From NCBI RefSeq assembly GCF_907164915.1, contig NC_061864.1:4485389-4549388 (forward strand): a DNA stretch of 64,000 nt. Direction: 5' to 3'. The translations under genes were made by a program, and so were the position numbers. Positions within the stretch are counted from its first letter, which is position 1. Each line of letters starts with the position of its first letter. The notes beneath the pieces were generated by a model that did no database searches, had not been told where the DNA came from, and worked only from the letters and a program-made list of their open reading frames with translations. This document shows positions 26,727-39,105 of this stretch, one piece after another. The DNA is from Impatiens glandulifera. Its lineage: Eukaryota; Streptophyta; Magnoliopsida; Ericales; Balsaminaceae.

Positions 26727-29148
26727 TTAGGAAACATAAAGTTCAGCTTTGCCATCAATAAAGAGGCTCATGAACTCTTCACCATCAACAGTTTCTTTCT
26801 CTATGAGAAGTTGAGCAAGCTTATGGAGAATGTCGATTTGGCTTGTAATTATTTGTGTTGCTCTCGAGTATGCTTTATCCACCAGCTCCCTCACTTCTGC
26901 ATCCACAACATCTGCTGTCGCCATTGAGTAATCTTTCTGCGAAGACATCTGCAAACACGACACGACTAACTCTGTTAATACACGTAACATTTTCATCAAA
27001 TCAATGGGATTTCGATCCACACCTGTTGACCCAAGAAGGGATTTCCACCGCCTCCACCGATGGCAATCTGGCCGATCTTCTTACTGAACCCAAACCGCTC
27101 CACCATCTGTCTAGCCACTCGCGATACTTGCATAAAGTCATTTGATGCTCCTGTTGTTACGTTGTCTTGCCCGAAAATTACCTCCTCTGCCACCCTGCAT
27201 TAATATTATTTACATTTTAAAAAAGAAAAAGAAACTAATAAACCATCAACCAACTAACTAAACTAAATTTTGAACCTTCCACCAAGTGCAACAGCCATCT
27301 GATTCTCCAAATAGCTCCTACTGTAAAGTCCAGATTCCAACCTCTCTTCACTCGGAGCGAAAAACGTAAGCCCGCCCGCTTGCCCACGAGGAATGATCGA
27401 TATTTTCGCAACCGGGTCGTACTCGGGCATCAGCGCCCCAACTAAAGCATGACCCGCTTCTGCAATTACATTATTAAAAATTAGGTTATTAGGTAAACAT
27501 TAATAAACATCTATGTCAGATATATTACCATGATAAGCAACTAGTTTCTTCTTCTCATCTGAGACAACCGCATTCTTCTTTTCCGGTCCGGCAATAATCC
27601 TCTCTAATGCGTCGGAAATTTCGTCTTTACTGATCTCCTTTAGTTCACGTCTGGCCGCGAGAATCGCTGCTTCGTTCATCAGGTTCTGCAAATCGGCACC
27701 GGTGAATCCCGGTGTTCTTCTCGATATCTTTTCAAAGTCCACATCTTTGGCAAGTGCCTTCCCCCTTGAATGCACCTAAATCAATCCAAGAACCCGTATT
27801 ATTAGTAGTAGTAGTAAAAAAAACACTCATTTTTGCACTTCAATCTGTATTTCTTTCTCACCTGAAGGATCTTGACTCTACCGGCGACGTCAGGCCTGTC
27901 AACCGTCACTTGACGATCAAACCTGCCGGGTCTCAACAAAGCAGAATCAAGAACATCAGGCCGATTAGTGGCAGCCAAAACAATCACGCCTGAGTTTCCA
28001 GAGAATCCATCCATCTCTGTCAACAATTGATTAATCGTCTGTTCTCTTTCATCGTTTCCACCTCCCATACCAGCACCTCTCTGTCTCCCAACAGCATCGA
28101 TCTCGTCAATGAACACGATACAGGGAGCTTTCGATTTAGCTTTCTCAAACAGATCACGAACTCTAGAAGCACCCACACCCACAAAAAGTTCAACGAATTC
28201 CGACGCCGCGCATGAAAAGAATGGGACTCCGGCTTCCCCGGAGACGGCTCTGGCAAGTAATGTCTTCCCCGTACCCGGTGGTCCGACGAGGAGACATCCC
28301 TTTGGTATTTTCGCTCCAAGAGCAGTATACTTATCTGGGTTTTTCAAAAAATCCACAACTTCCTGCAATTCTAACTTGGCCTGATCAGCTCCTGCAACGT
28401 CGGCGAATGTGACGCCGGTTTCCGGCACCTCCTGAAATTTTGATTTCGATCGTCCAAAATCCATCGGCCCACCTAGACCACCCGGTCCACCTGGTCCTCC
28501 TTGGGCGCGGCGGAATAGAAAGAAAAGACCGCCGAATGCAAGCAAAGGGAATATAAAACTACCGATCAAATTGAACAGTCCGTTACCAGTTTCGCCTTCG
28601 GAAACGGAGATATCGACTCCGTTCATTGCCAATATATCGATTAGATCCGGATCGTTGGGGACAATGACGTTTGCACGGCGGCCATCGACCGCCGTTAACT
28701 GGAGAACGCCGCCGTCCTTGTTGAATCGGACCCTCTCAACTTTGCCTTTCTTTACCGCGTTGAGAAACTCGCTGTACCGCCACTGTGCGCCGTCGGGGAG
28801 GTCAGTAGTTGCCTGGGCTTGAACCTTGGGCGCAGTTAAGACGAGATTCTGTGAAAACGGCGAGGAAGTTGCCGGAGTTGGTTTAGGGGCTTCAGCTTGA
28901 AGCACAGGCGGTACAGTGAGAGGAGCGTCGGCGGAAGGAAGGGCGAGAGCTTGCGGTGTAATGGAGGAGGCGAAGAGAAGAGCAGCCAAAGTGGAGTTTC
29001 TTCCTAGGATTGATTGAGTGGTGGGAATTCTCTTCCTGTTGCTGCTGCTGCTGCTGCTGTTGGAGATAAAAGGGGAAATTCTTGTAGTTTTAGGAGTTGG
29101 GAGAGAGATGAAGAGCTGATTTCCCAAGAAATTGCAGGTGGAAGCCAT
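26727..29148 (-). CDS. FTSH5: Chloroplast thylakoid ATP-dependent zinc metalloprotease FtsH, type A (FTSH1/FTSH5)
   Basis: Five exons on the minus strand: 29148-27862, 27775-27529, 27459-27276, 27194-27023, 26948-26727. They total 2,112 nt, or 703 residues, the usual length. A Ser-rich transit peptide and an Ala/Leu thylakoid-transfer segment (about 50-70) precede a lumenal part with [18 protein letters not shown]. The membrane segment is at about 192-212. The AAA+ domain has Walker A GPPGTGKT (289-296), Walker B VFIDEID (345-351) and the second region of homology RPGRFDRQ. The zinc site is HEAGH (511-515), split by an intron after the first His, with a further acidic ligand expected in GASNDF. 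Type A FtsH joins type B (FTSH2/8) in the hexamer that degrades damaged photosystem II D1. Loss of FTSH5 gives the variegated var1 leaf. FTSH1 and FTSH5 cannot be told apart here. Confidence 0.95.
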
Positions 29149-29197
29149 TGTTGTTGATTTGGCAAAAGGATCGAGAATGATGAAGGGTTTAAAGAAG

Positions 29198-29207
29198 AAC
29201 TTAAATA
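29198..29207 (-). promoter_or_regulatory. TATA-like box of the FtsH gene
   Basis: On the minus strand ATCTATTTAAG lies about 55 bp before the ATG. It is a plausible TATA box with a short leader, from position only. Confidence 0.35.
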
Positions 29208-29719
29208 GATTCAGTTTGATGAAAAACCATAGATGAACATGAACGTGTATTATGTGTTATCCAATCAATTAAGCAATCAATTAATGGTGTTCATAAATTC
29301 CCAATTTTTCTTATATTTCTCCCTCCCTGGCTGGCTCAACATGGGACACCCATTTCTCTTTCAACTCTTTATTATCACCCATTCATTCATTCTAAAACTT
29401 TTTAAGTCAAAATAATTTTATTTTATGTTCACATTTAAAAAATATTTTAACTTAAAATGTAATAATATCATAATTAGATTTATTATTTTTTTACTAATAT
29501 TTTAAGTACACACAAATGATATAGGTGGTTTAATCCTGGTCTGAGTTATTGACCACTAACATGTAACCTAAAAAATGGACGACTAATAATATAAAACACC
29601 AGTGGAAAAAAATTACGAATAATATTTTAAATTTTATTTTTAACCAAAATTCAACCCAAGTATCTATTTATTCAGTATCATTATATATATAGATTAATTA
29701 GTTAAACTGTCTCGCGTTT

Positions 29720-30245
29720 ATCAAATTTGGTGTTGAATTTAAAATATAAAGTCTTAGTAGCCTAATTGGTTAAAGGGTCGTACTTATTTTGTTATGTTGT
29801 AAATTCGAAACATACCTCTAACATTTTTAAATTTATTTTTACCCGTTTTATGTGTATGGGCGGATCAACCCACAATTCGAACCAAGTATCCAAATTAATC
29901 AAAGTTCTCGACCCGACAATTCGGACACTTTAAAATTAAGCATCATTAATTATAAATATATATATATATATATAACAGTAAAAAAGTTGAACTTATATTA
30001 ATGTTAAAATGTCCGGCATTAATCAAATTTGGTGTTGAATCAAAAATATAAAGTATTAGTAGCTTAGTTGGTTAAAGAGTTGTAATTGTTTTGTTAGGTT
30101 ACAAGTTCGAAACATACCTCTAATATTTTTTATTTTATTTTTAACCGTTTTAAGTTTATAGGTGGGTCAATCCACAATCCGACCCAAGTATCCAAATTAA
30201 CCACAGCTCGAAACGACAATCCGAACATTTTGAAAATTAAGCATC
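29720..30245 (+). mobile_element. Two diverged copies of an element with Pol III A- and B-box motifs (SINE-like)
   Basis: A unit of about 230-250 bp occurs at about 29720-29946 and again at about 30021-30247, spaced by 301 bp. Each contains TTAGTAGC then TAATTGG or TTAGTTGG (an A-box), and 34 bases later TTCGAAACATACCTCTAA. In copy 2 the boxes are TAGCTTAGTTGG (30059-30070) and GTTCGAAAC (30105-30113), fitting TRGYNNARNNGG and GWTCRANNC at tRNA spacing. Both copies go on to a shared phrase ending CCAAGTATCCAAATTAA and AAATTAAGCATCAT and then a TA run. This fits a tRNA-derived SINE or a SINE-bearing segmental duplication. It has no coding capacity. Confidence 0.55.
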
Positions 30246-30435
30246 ATTTTATATATATATATATATATAATCATAGGAAATAAACTGTAATATGAAACAT
30301 CAATTATATTTTCAATGGTCTTATTTGAAAACCCAATTATTGGAGTAGGGTTTGGACAAATTTTTTAATTTTTTTTAAATTTACTTTTTTAAATATAAGG
30401 AATTAATTTAGATGAAATAATATTTAGTAATTATG

Positions 30436-30439
<4 letters not shown>

Positions 30440-30469
<30 letters not shown>
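30440..30469. repeat. (TA)n microsatellite
   Basis: About 15 uninterrupted TA units. Confidence 0.9.
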
Positions 30470-30476
<7 letters not shown>

Positions 30477-31421
30477 TTTAAAAACATTTGTTTCTATCAT
30501 ACTTCACATTATTTTCAAATATGGTTAATATGATCTTAATATATTTAATTTAATATATATAATAATTTTTTAAAATATAAAATATTAATAAACTAAGGTA
30601 ATTTATGTTAGAAAAGTAGTTTCTAATATTACGAATTGAATGTCATGACTAAGTTTCAATTTAAAATAAATTTAAAATTATGAAATATAAATATTGATAG
30701 CAGTTCATTTTTTCATTAGAATATATATGGACTATAAAAAAAAAAATTGTTACTCTAACCTCTTTGTTTTGATGGAGATAACTAGAATTATAATTTAATT
30801 TTATAAGAACTAGAATGAATTGCAATATATATATTTTTAAGAAGTTTAAATGGGCTAGGTAGATGTCTAAATTTTTATATTCCGACGAAAAAGAGTACAC
30901 CTACTATTAAATTAAATTGTCCATCACAGCTGAGAAACAATATATTAAACCCCAAATCAAATTCCATTGTAACTATTTCCAAATTTATTTGGGACCATTC
31001 TCCCAAGTTAGGCCCAATCCCAATCCCAGTTGTGACTTTCTTAAAGGGAAAACACATTTAATTGATTTTATTAATTTTATATCTCTATATATTTTAAAAA
31101 GTACTACAAAAATAAGAATTCGTAAAACCAATGATGTGATGACATTATTTTTTTCTATTTCCTCTCCATTTTTCATTCTTTATCATTCCATTAATATTCA
31201 ACCTTCTGGAATAGACCATACACCATCACCATGATGAATCATTATTGTTCGTTATTTTAAAACAGACATTCAACTTATCCATGTGGCCAAAAGTAAATTG
31301 TGTTTATTACTCGAGTAAAATAAGGACTAGAATAAAGATGTTTTTGTGTACAATTTTACTATTAGATGATATTTTAGAAAGTAAAATGAATTTCAATTGT
31401 CTATACAGTCACCCAAATGTA

Positions 31422-31659
31422 ATATCAGGCAGGGGCGAAGCCAAGTACAAGCCGGCCCGGGCTGTAGCCCGGATAGTCCCAGATATTATGTATGTATTCA
31501 TCAATAACGACGGTAAGTAATTTACCGTCGTTATTGATTGTTTCCCGTCGTTATTGCTTATTTGTTTGATATTATTATAAAACTATCCTGGGTAGATTTT
31601 TTTTGTTAAAAAATTAGCCCGGCTAGGTTTGAAATCTAGGCTCCGCCCCTGATCTCAGG
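31422..31659. mobile_element. hAT-type MITE, 222 bp, with internal perfect hairpin
   Basis: The element (31430-31651) starts CAGGGGCGAAGCC and ends GGCTCCGCCCCTG, inverted repeats matching at 12 of 13 bases. Flanks ATATCAGG (31422-31429) and ATCTCAGG (31652-31659) are an 8-bp target duplication with one change, as in hAT elements. Inside, TCAATAACGACGGTAA (31501-31516) and its exact reverse complement (31522-31537) form a 16-bp stem with a 5-base loop, and the word CCGTCGTTATTG recurs just after. Its GC content is well above its surroundings. No protein is encoded. Confidence 0.78.
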
Positions 31660-32245
31660 TATGATGACTGATGAAGAAAACAGACATTTATAGAAAAATG
31701 GGATCCAATAAAAGGGTAAAAAATCACTAACATTAATTAGATTATGAGATTGTTATCTACAGTAAAAACTGAAAGTTAGGTTAAAACCAAAACAAATACA
31801 AACACAAGAACATTTTTTTTAAGTTAATATAACTTGAACTATCTTATATATTAGTTTAATATAACTACAAAAATTATTTCATTTTTCTCAATTTTTATTA
31901 TTAAAATTTAATTTATTTTCAGTTTTGCATTTTAAAAATATTTTAATTAAATAATATATTATATAACAAAATTTAATATTTTTATTTATTATATATTTAA
32001 AAAAATATGTAATTTAAAATAAATTGTATATAATATGTTAAAAATGATTAATTTTATAATTTAGGCATAATGCAATGAATATATATATACTTATTTAATA
32101 TATTTTTTTTTCTAAATTATAAATTAATAAATAATTTTAAATATATATACTAAAATATGTAAATATAATAAACATTGAAAAAAATTATACACTGTTAATT
32201 TTAAACTGTATATATTTCCAATTAAAAATAATATATAAAAAAACT

Positions 32246-32248
<3 letters not shown>

Positions 32249-32291
<43 letters not shown>

Positions 32292-32301
32292 TATATATAT
32301 A
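32249..32301. repeat. (TA)n microsatellite, interrupted
   Basis: About 19 TA units, a short break, then six more. Confidence 0.88.
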
Positions 32302-33420
32302 ATATTTTAAAATTACTTAAATAATTATATTTAACTTTATAAAAAAAAAAATAAAGAGAGAGTAATCTTTAGGATTGTATTTTTTTTATGATTTTATCTA
32401 AGGTGGATAATTCTTATTCTGCAGTTGATAACAAATTTTGCTCGCATATGATTAGAGAATATATATAATCTAATTGAAGTCTATGATATTAATCAACTAG
32501 TATTAAAAAGTTTATGATAATATATTATGGTTACTTCTTGTATGTGGTTCTAAAATTTAATATATAAACCACCATAGTTTTATATTCATAAAACTAGACA
32601 CTATATATAATATATTGATTTAATTATATGTGAATTTCTCTAAATAAATAATGTGGATCTTGAATTTCAGAAAGTTGGGAGGGGCCGGAAAGAAGTCTTA
32701 TATTATTAATGTTCATTTTTGTTTTTCATAATCGATCCAACTCATTAGAATATTTAATTACCACTAATTTCAACGTTGGATGGATATTAATTGGCATTTT
32801 CTTTTTGTGAGTTAGTTGTTACAATATATATTGTTATTTTAAGTTTCAATGGTTTGTCACATGATCTATTCCTAGCTAGGCTCTTTTATAGCCCACCACC
32901 ACGGTTTATACATTTAATTGTTTAAATATTTTTTTATTGTATAAATAATTTGTCGCAAATTAATTTTATTATGAGACAGTTTTAATTAGTTTATTTAAAA
33001 CTTATTCGAATTCCTAACATTTTTTTTTGGATAAGTTTCACCTTAATTCTTCTCATTTATTTTAAATTATCTAAATGGATTGTTAGAGTTCAAATTTATC
33101 TAATTTTATTTATTTGCAAAAATCACAATTTATTCAGGATTATAAGCTAGCTAGACAATTATAAATAATATTTTCATATTAAAAAAATATATTTAATATA
33201 TATCCTAAAACATGCATGCATCTCCCAACAAGAAGTTATTTTAATATTGGGTGGCGTCCTATTTTAATTTATAAAAAAAAAAAACTGTTCTATATTTTAA
33301 TATATTGGCCGGAGATACAAATCTGACTCTAATGAGACCTTAAATTAAATTTGTCTCACTAATTTGTGGCAGCGTACCATTATTTTACTTATTTAGAATA
33401 AGTCAATATATTATTAATTA

Positions 33421-33513
33421 AGTAGTAATCACATCTAACACATTGTTTTATTTGGTTATTTTAATAAAGTAGTAATTACATCTAACACATTGTTTTTATT
33501 TGGTTATTTAAAT
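33421..33513. repeat. Tandem duplication, 47-bp unit, two copies
   Basis: AGTAGTAATCACATCTAACA begins at 33421 and recurs with one change at 33468, followed in both copies by CATTGTTT and ATTTGGTTATTT. Confidence 0.75.
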
Positions 33514-34110
33514 ATCAAATATTTAACTCATGAACTTAATTAATTCTTTCTTACTTATACTAATAATTCAAATAAAGAGAATGTGCTAATAATAAACCAA
33601 ATATTACAAATTTTATTAAAACTAATAACGTTTAAAAACATAAAAATAAATAATCCGTACTCCATCAAATCAAATTAACTCAAAAGCTAGCCAATCCCAA
33701 ATTGAATACTACAATCTAAACCTTATATTCAAAGTGGCCAATTGAAAAAAAAAATAGTGACTTTTATAACCAACAATAAATAACAACAATTAAAAAAATA
33801 AAATATAAAAAAGTCGGAAGGACCGACCACTCTATGTGGTGCACAACAATTCCACTTTTGCTATAAGAGGGTTGTTTGATGTTAAGTTATTTATAATTTT
33901 TATTAGTTTTTTTTAAGGTTTTTAATTTATTAAATTACTTTAATATTATTAAATAAATTTCATTATTTAATATATTATTTTTATAATAATGGTCATTTTA
34001 TATTAAATAATTTAAAAATAAGATACGAAATATAAAATTTAAGTAAAAAATTTGAAGAACCCCAATCTAAATAATTCTTCAAATTTTTTTACTTAAATTT
34101 CATATATTCT

Positions 34111-34217
34111 ATATATCTCCAAAATTATCACTCATTATTATTTTCAAATAACACATACTATAACTTATAGTCCGTGTTATTTTAAAATAATAATTGGTGA
34201 TAATTTTGGAGATATAT
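34111..34217. repeat. Long imperfect inverted repeat (44-bp arms)
   Basis: ATATATCTCCAAAATTATCA begins the left arm (34111-34154). The right arm (34174-34217) is its reverse complement with about four mismatches. The 19-base loop has its own 6-bp stem (ACTATA/TATAGT). Related wording (AAAAATATTTA, AATATATAATA) recurs at 41.99-42.04 kb, so this is probably the core of a MITE family and not a gene. Confidence 0.65.
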
Positions 34218-34551
34218 ATAATATTTCTGATAAAAATATTTAGAGGTATTAATATATAATAAAATAAAAAATAATAATTAAAAAAAATATATTTTTTAAT
34301 ATTTTATTTAATAAATTAAATAATTTAATGAAAAAAAGATAATAAAAAACATTTTTTAATATGTTTTTAAGACAATTAAATAATATAATAAGTTTTGCTG
34401 AAGTTGATGAATACATAATAATTTATTTTTTTTCCTATGTAAGAGATAGGATCAAAGGGTGATTTATTATCAATGAGATTTGTTTGTCTAAGCTTGAAAT
34501 CTTTAATGGGCATGAATCTAAACGTGAAACATTAAAAAGATTATTGTTGGA

Positions 34552-34569
34552 TATATACATATATATACC
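34552..34569 (+). promoter_or_regulatory. Probable TATA region of OPCL1
   Basis: TATATACATATATATACC lies about 75-90 bp before the ATG and is followed by a transcribed-looking leader. The call rests on position and composition only. Confidence 0.35.
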
Positions 34570-34641
34570 TTGTCTTCCTTAATAATAATAATTCAATTCA
34601 GACAGTCGTCTCTCTAAGCTAAGAAGCTTAGCTAGCCTGCC

Positions 34642-37030
34642 ATGGCGGAGGATAACCCTGCTGCAATCGATTCAAGAAGCGGTTTCTGCAAATCCAATTA
34701 CACTTTCTACAGCAAACGAAAACCCATTCCACTCTCTCCCGCCGATTCTCTAGACATCACCACCTTCATCTCCTCCCGCCCCCACCACGGAAATGTAGCC
34801 CTAATCGACGCCGCCACCAGCCGCCACCTCACCTTCTCACAAGTATGGCGCGCCGTCGATTCCGTCTCCTCTTCCCTTTCCGATTTGGGTATCCGAAAAG
34901 GCCACGTCGTCCTCATCCTCTCCCCCAATTCCATCTTCTTCCCCATCGTCTGTCTCTCCGTTATGTCCCTCGGCGCCATCATCACCACCACCAATCCCTT
35001 GAATACACCTCGCGAAATCGGTAAGCAGATCGCCGATTCTAAACCCGTCCTCGCTTTCACTGTCCCCCAACTCGTTTCAAAACTCACCCAGTCCAAACCG
35101 GACCTTCCCATAGTCCTCATCGGACCCAACAACAGAGTTGAGGAGGGTGCAACAACAAGGATCTTGACTACGTTGGAGGAAATGATGAAGACTGAACCGA
35201 GTCAGAACCGAGTCAGGGATCGGGTCACTCAAGACGACACAGCCAGTCTTCTATACTCGTCCGGCACCACCGGCGAAAGCAAAGGAGTCGTTTCTTCTCA
35301 CCGGTAAGGAATTAAAACCAACTCTATCTGCTTTAATTTCAACCAGTCTCTCTCTATATATATACTAATTAATAAATATGTATTAGGAATCTAATTGCGA
35401 TGGTTCAGACAATCGTGAACCGATTCAAACTAGACGCAGAGCAACACACGTTCATCTGCACCGTTCCCATGTTCCACATCTACGGTTTGGCTGCATTCGC
35501 CACTGGATTCTTAGCGACCGGATCGACGGTGGTGGTTCTCCCGAAATTCGATCTGGACGATATGCTGTCTGCGATTGGCAAATACAGAGCTACTTACCTC
35601 CCCCTGGTGCCCCCAATCCTGGTGGGGCTCCTGAACGGAGCCGATCAGATAAAGAGGAAGTATGACTTATCGTCGCTTCAGTACGTTCTTTCCGGCGGAG
35701 CCCCTTTGAGCAAGGAGGTGACGGAAGGGTTCGTGGAGAAGTACCCGTCTGTGGGAATTATGCAGGGTTATGGGTTAACCGAATCTACATCGGTAGGATC
35801 GTCGACGGATTCTCTTGAGGAAAGCAGGCGGTATGGTACGGCAGGGATTCTGTCGCCGAGCATGGAGGCAAAGATAGTGGACCCGGTAAGTGGAGAACCA
35901 TTGCCGACGAACAGGACCGGCGAGCTCTGGCTAAGAGGTCCTACTGTCATGAAAGGTATATAGGTCCACCCAACTCAACCCACCTCTCTTTATCTCATCC
36001 ATTATAAGTATAGTGATGTGAAGTTTACACTCAACTCAAGTAGTGATGGAAGGATTATTTTCAAATAATTAAATTAAATATGTTGTGACCAGTAAAATGA
36101 ATTATTTGATTCTAACTAATATGCCTTTGTAAGCTTAAAACAATAATTTATAGGCTCGGTCTTAATAGTCATGTGATTATAAATTTTTATTTGAAAAACA
36201 AGTGATGAATAGTAGCAGCAGTTAATTTTCATTGTAGTGTAAAACTTCATGGAGTTCTTATAACAGTTTGATTATACTAGTGTGATTCAAATAATACAGT
36301 TTATTCTTTATAGTTAAACAAGCAATTAATGGGGGTAGCATGCATGCAGGTTATTTCAACAATCCAGAAGCAACAGCATCTACTCTGGACTCTCAAGGAT
36401 GGCTGAAAACAGGGGACCTCTGTTTCTTCGATGAAGACGGTTTCATTTTTGTTGTAGACAGGTTGAAAGAACTCATCAAGTACAAGGGTTACCAGGTTTG
36501 ATTTAGTTTTTCTCAAACAAACCTTTAAAATTTTATAGTCATTTGATGGGGTGGGGTGACTCGATTATATAGGTTCCCCCTGCAGAACTAGAGGCATTGT
36601 TACTCACTCACCCAGATATCGCTGATGCTGCTGTCATACCGTGAGTTATTAGTAGTATTGTGTTGGATATTCGTAGATGATGAAAAAGAAGTTTGATTGT
36701 TTTTCTTTTTTGTCTGTAAGATTTCCGGATCGAGAGGTGGGACAATATCCGATGGCATACTTGGTGCGAAAACCTACAAGTGATGTTTCAGACAAAGCTG
36801 TCATGGAATTCATAGCAAAACAGGTGAATTGAGTGAAACAGAATGATCAAGTACTAGATGAACTGATCTTATAGTTATTGATCAATTAAAATTATTGGCA
36901 GGTTGCTCCTTACAAGAGAATTAGAAAAGTGAGCTTTGTGGATTCCATTCCCAAGAACCCATCTGGGAAGATACTCAGAAAAGACCTAATCAAGCTTGCT
37001 ACCAGCTCTACAACAATATCTAAGCTTTAG
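34642..37030 (+). CDS. OPCL1: Peroxisomal OPC-8:0 CoA ligase 1-like (4CL-like, jasmonate biosynthesis)
   Basis: Six exons: 34642-35303, 35387-35955, 36350-36495, 36573-36640, 36721-36823, 36902-37030. They total 1,677 nt, or 558 residues. This is an adenylate-forming enzyme of the 4-coumarate:CoA ligase-like group. The AMP-binding motif reads [15 protein letters not shown] (near 203-217). [63 protein letters not shown] and [13 protein letters not shown] follow in the expected order. The last three residues are SKL, a type 1 peroxisomal targeting signal. The match to Arabidopsis OPCL1 as I remember it is close along the whole length. OPCL1 activates OPC-8:0 with CoA before beta-oxidation to jasmonic acid. 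Another peroxisomal 4CL-like paralog acting on a different acid is possible. AATAAA at 37202 may be the poly(A) signal. Confidence 0.92.
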
Positions 37031-37219
37031 TATCATATCTATATGATCCATCCATGTTTGGTTTGCTACACAACCTTGGTGTGATCCAAGACTAAACAGG
37101 CCAGATCTATTCTGTCATTTCTTAATCAAAACCAAACCAAACCAAACCGGCCTTGTTTTGTACAGGCACATAGTTATTCATTTGTATCAGTTGGATTGTG
37201 TAATAAACTTTGATGTGTG

Positions 37220-38637
37220 TGGTTCTTTTTAGTAATCTTAAATTTCAAACTAATGTCCTCTCCCCCAAATGTTATGTGCAGTTTCACTTACTCAATCCAA
37301 ATCCAGAATCCAAAAGTATATAGATCCTATATAAAGTTTTGATATATAAAATTTGATGATTATGTCTAGATTGTTATAATAATATAAATTTTGACTCTTT
37401 TGTTTAGAGTTTATGTCTTAATGAGCTCCAATGGACTTAGGTCTTCCCTGAGAATGTTGGTCTAACTTTGTTCTTTATTTATTAGATTACATCAACGTGA
37501 ATGTATGAACATTGAAATACTAATTAATATATATATTTTATTACAGATATGCCAATTTAATTTTTACATTTTTTTTAAAATAAAAGATTTGTTAGTCTAA
37601 GTGTGATAATCAAGAAATGTGAAAGAGTTGCATCTAGATGGCCGATTAATGAGGCACGTGTGCTCTTTTGGGAGAAAGTTTAAAAATTATTTAACGTTTG
37701 GGTTAATAAAATTTGGGTACTGACAATTGCAAAAATTATTATTATAGTGATGTTTTTATACTTTAAAATTTGACTAATACGAATTATTAAATTTTTAATA
37801 TAAGATATAAAAATAAATATCACACTTGACTCAATTTTTTTTTGATACATCAAGTTTTTCAAATATAAAGTTGTATGTATAATCTTGATAAAGTAATCTT
37901 GTTAAAGTAAAATCGAAGTAGTTACTAATTCAGAAATTTGAGTTTGAAAAAAAAATTATGGTAAGCTTAAAAAAATAACTATAAAATTATGGATAAAACG
38001 AGAGTAGATAAAAATAATATTTTTTTTAAAATAAAATTAAAATACTTTAGAGACTAGATACTAACATGACATTTGTATTTTGGGAGGGGGGACGCGAGCC
38101 CTATAGATCTGTCCATGAACGAAATAGTATGACCAAATTTTAATTTTTTTTAAAATCGATTCAATATGATTCGTGATAACATGCTAATTAATTACCACTA
38201 ATGTGCCTAAAATTAGTCATAAATTAATTTATATTTATAAAAGACATGAACATTTGTGTTTTCGTAATTATTTGGTTGGTTAAAACGCTATTCAAAACCA
38301 TGGGATCCTGATTTATGATCTCAAAATAAATGAAATTTTAAGTAATTAATTTTTGCATCCTTTCAAAAACAAAATTTATTTTTTACCAAATAATAGATTT
38401 ATTTTTTTAGAAATGAACCTACACCCAAAAAGGCCTAAGTTTTAACAAACCGGTCCAGAAGTACCGACCAAATGATGTTTGTAATAGAATTGTACCATTT
38501 TATGTAAGGAATGAGATTGAACCATTTTAAAATAGAATTGAAACTTAATCATTTTGATAAAGCATATTATTACATACATTTTGGTCCAAATTGATGAAAT
38601 CTCTTACTCTGCTAATACTACTAACAACTATATACTA
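37220..38637. other. Intergenic region between OPCL1 and the SAUR, no gene seen
   Basis: AT-rich, tail-to-tail spacer. No reading frame, RNA gene or clear repeat was found. Confidence 0.6.
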
Positions 38638-38997
38638 CTAAGAATTAAATGAAGTGTTACGATTAAACATGCAAGCACAGGCTATGGAGGCGACAGCTTG
38701 TTGAAGATCGAGAGGAGGATTCTTTCTAAGAAGACGAAGAATGTAATCCATAAACTCATCCTCACATGGAACACGCAAAGGCCCGTCCACAGTCGAACCA
38801 AACTCCTCCCTGGCCATGTCTAAAACATGTATAAAGATCGGCTCGTTCAAGTACCCGAGAGGAACCATGAATTTCTTTCCCCGGTTTGTATAGACAGTAA
38901 AGTGACCCCCTGTTTTCTTCCTCTTTCTCAATTTCTCCATCACATCGCTTAACAAATTCTTCGAAGGAACAAGAACACTGTAATTCATCATCTTCAA
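38638..38997 (-). CDS. SAUR (small auxin-up RNA) family protein
   Basis: One exon of 119 residues, as is usual for SAURs. The core is GHFTVYTNRGKKFMVPLGYLNEPIFIHVLDMAREEFG followed by GPLRVPCEDEFMDYILRLL, the diagnostic SAUR domain (about residues 31-91). A short basic N-terminus (MEKLRKRKKTGG) and a hydrophobic tail (VASIACACMF) flank it. SAURs are short-lived proteins induced by auxin, many of which inhibit PP2C.D phosphatases and so raise proton-pump activity and cell expansion. That role here is inferred from family. The first ATG is used; the next in-frame Met codons, two and three codons later, cannot be excluded. Confidence 0.92.
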   Translation of the reverse strand: MKMMNYSVLVPSKNLLSDVMEKLRKRKKTGGHFTVYTNRGKKFMVPLGYLNEPIFIHVLDMAREEFGSTVDGPLRVPCEDEFMDYILRLLRKNPPLDLQQAVASIACACMFNRNTSFNS

Positions 38998-39095
38998 TTC
39001 AAGCTAGCTGAAAAAGGTATAGTGTAATACTTGCTTGATGATAAAGACTCTTATGTTTTGGATTTGTAGGCCAACCCATTTCATGTATATATATA

Positions 39096-39105
39096 CTTTT
39101 ATAAG
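39096..39105 (-). promoter_or_regulatory. TATA box of the SAUR gene
   Basis: CTTATAAAAG on the minus strand, about 100 bp before the ATG. It fits the TATAAA consensus and usual plant spacing. Confidence 0.6.

Larger units (their letters stand above)
29220..34550. other. AT-rich intergenic region rich in small mobile elements, no gene seen
   Basis: Between the FtsH promoter and OPCL1. Listed separately: a duplicated A/B-box element at 29.7-30.25 kb, a hAT MITE at 31.43-31.65 kb, long (TA)n runs, and a 44-bp-arm inverted repeat at 34.1 kb. The rest is A/T-rich sequence in which I see no coding or RNA gene. Confidence 0.6.

Noticed and set aside
34707..35132. 141-codon open frame on the minus strand under OPCL1 exon 1
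   Set aside because: Antisense shadow of a GC-rich exon, without family similarity.
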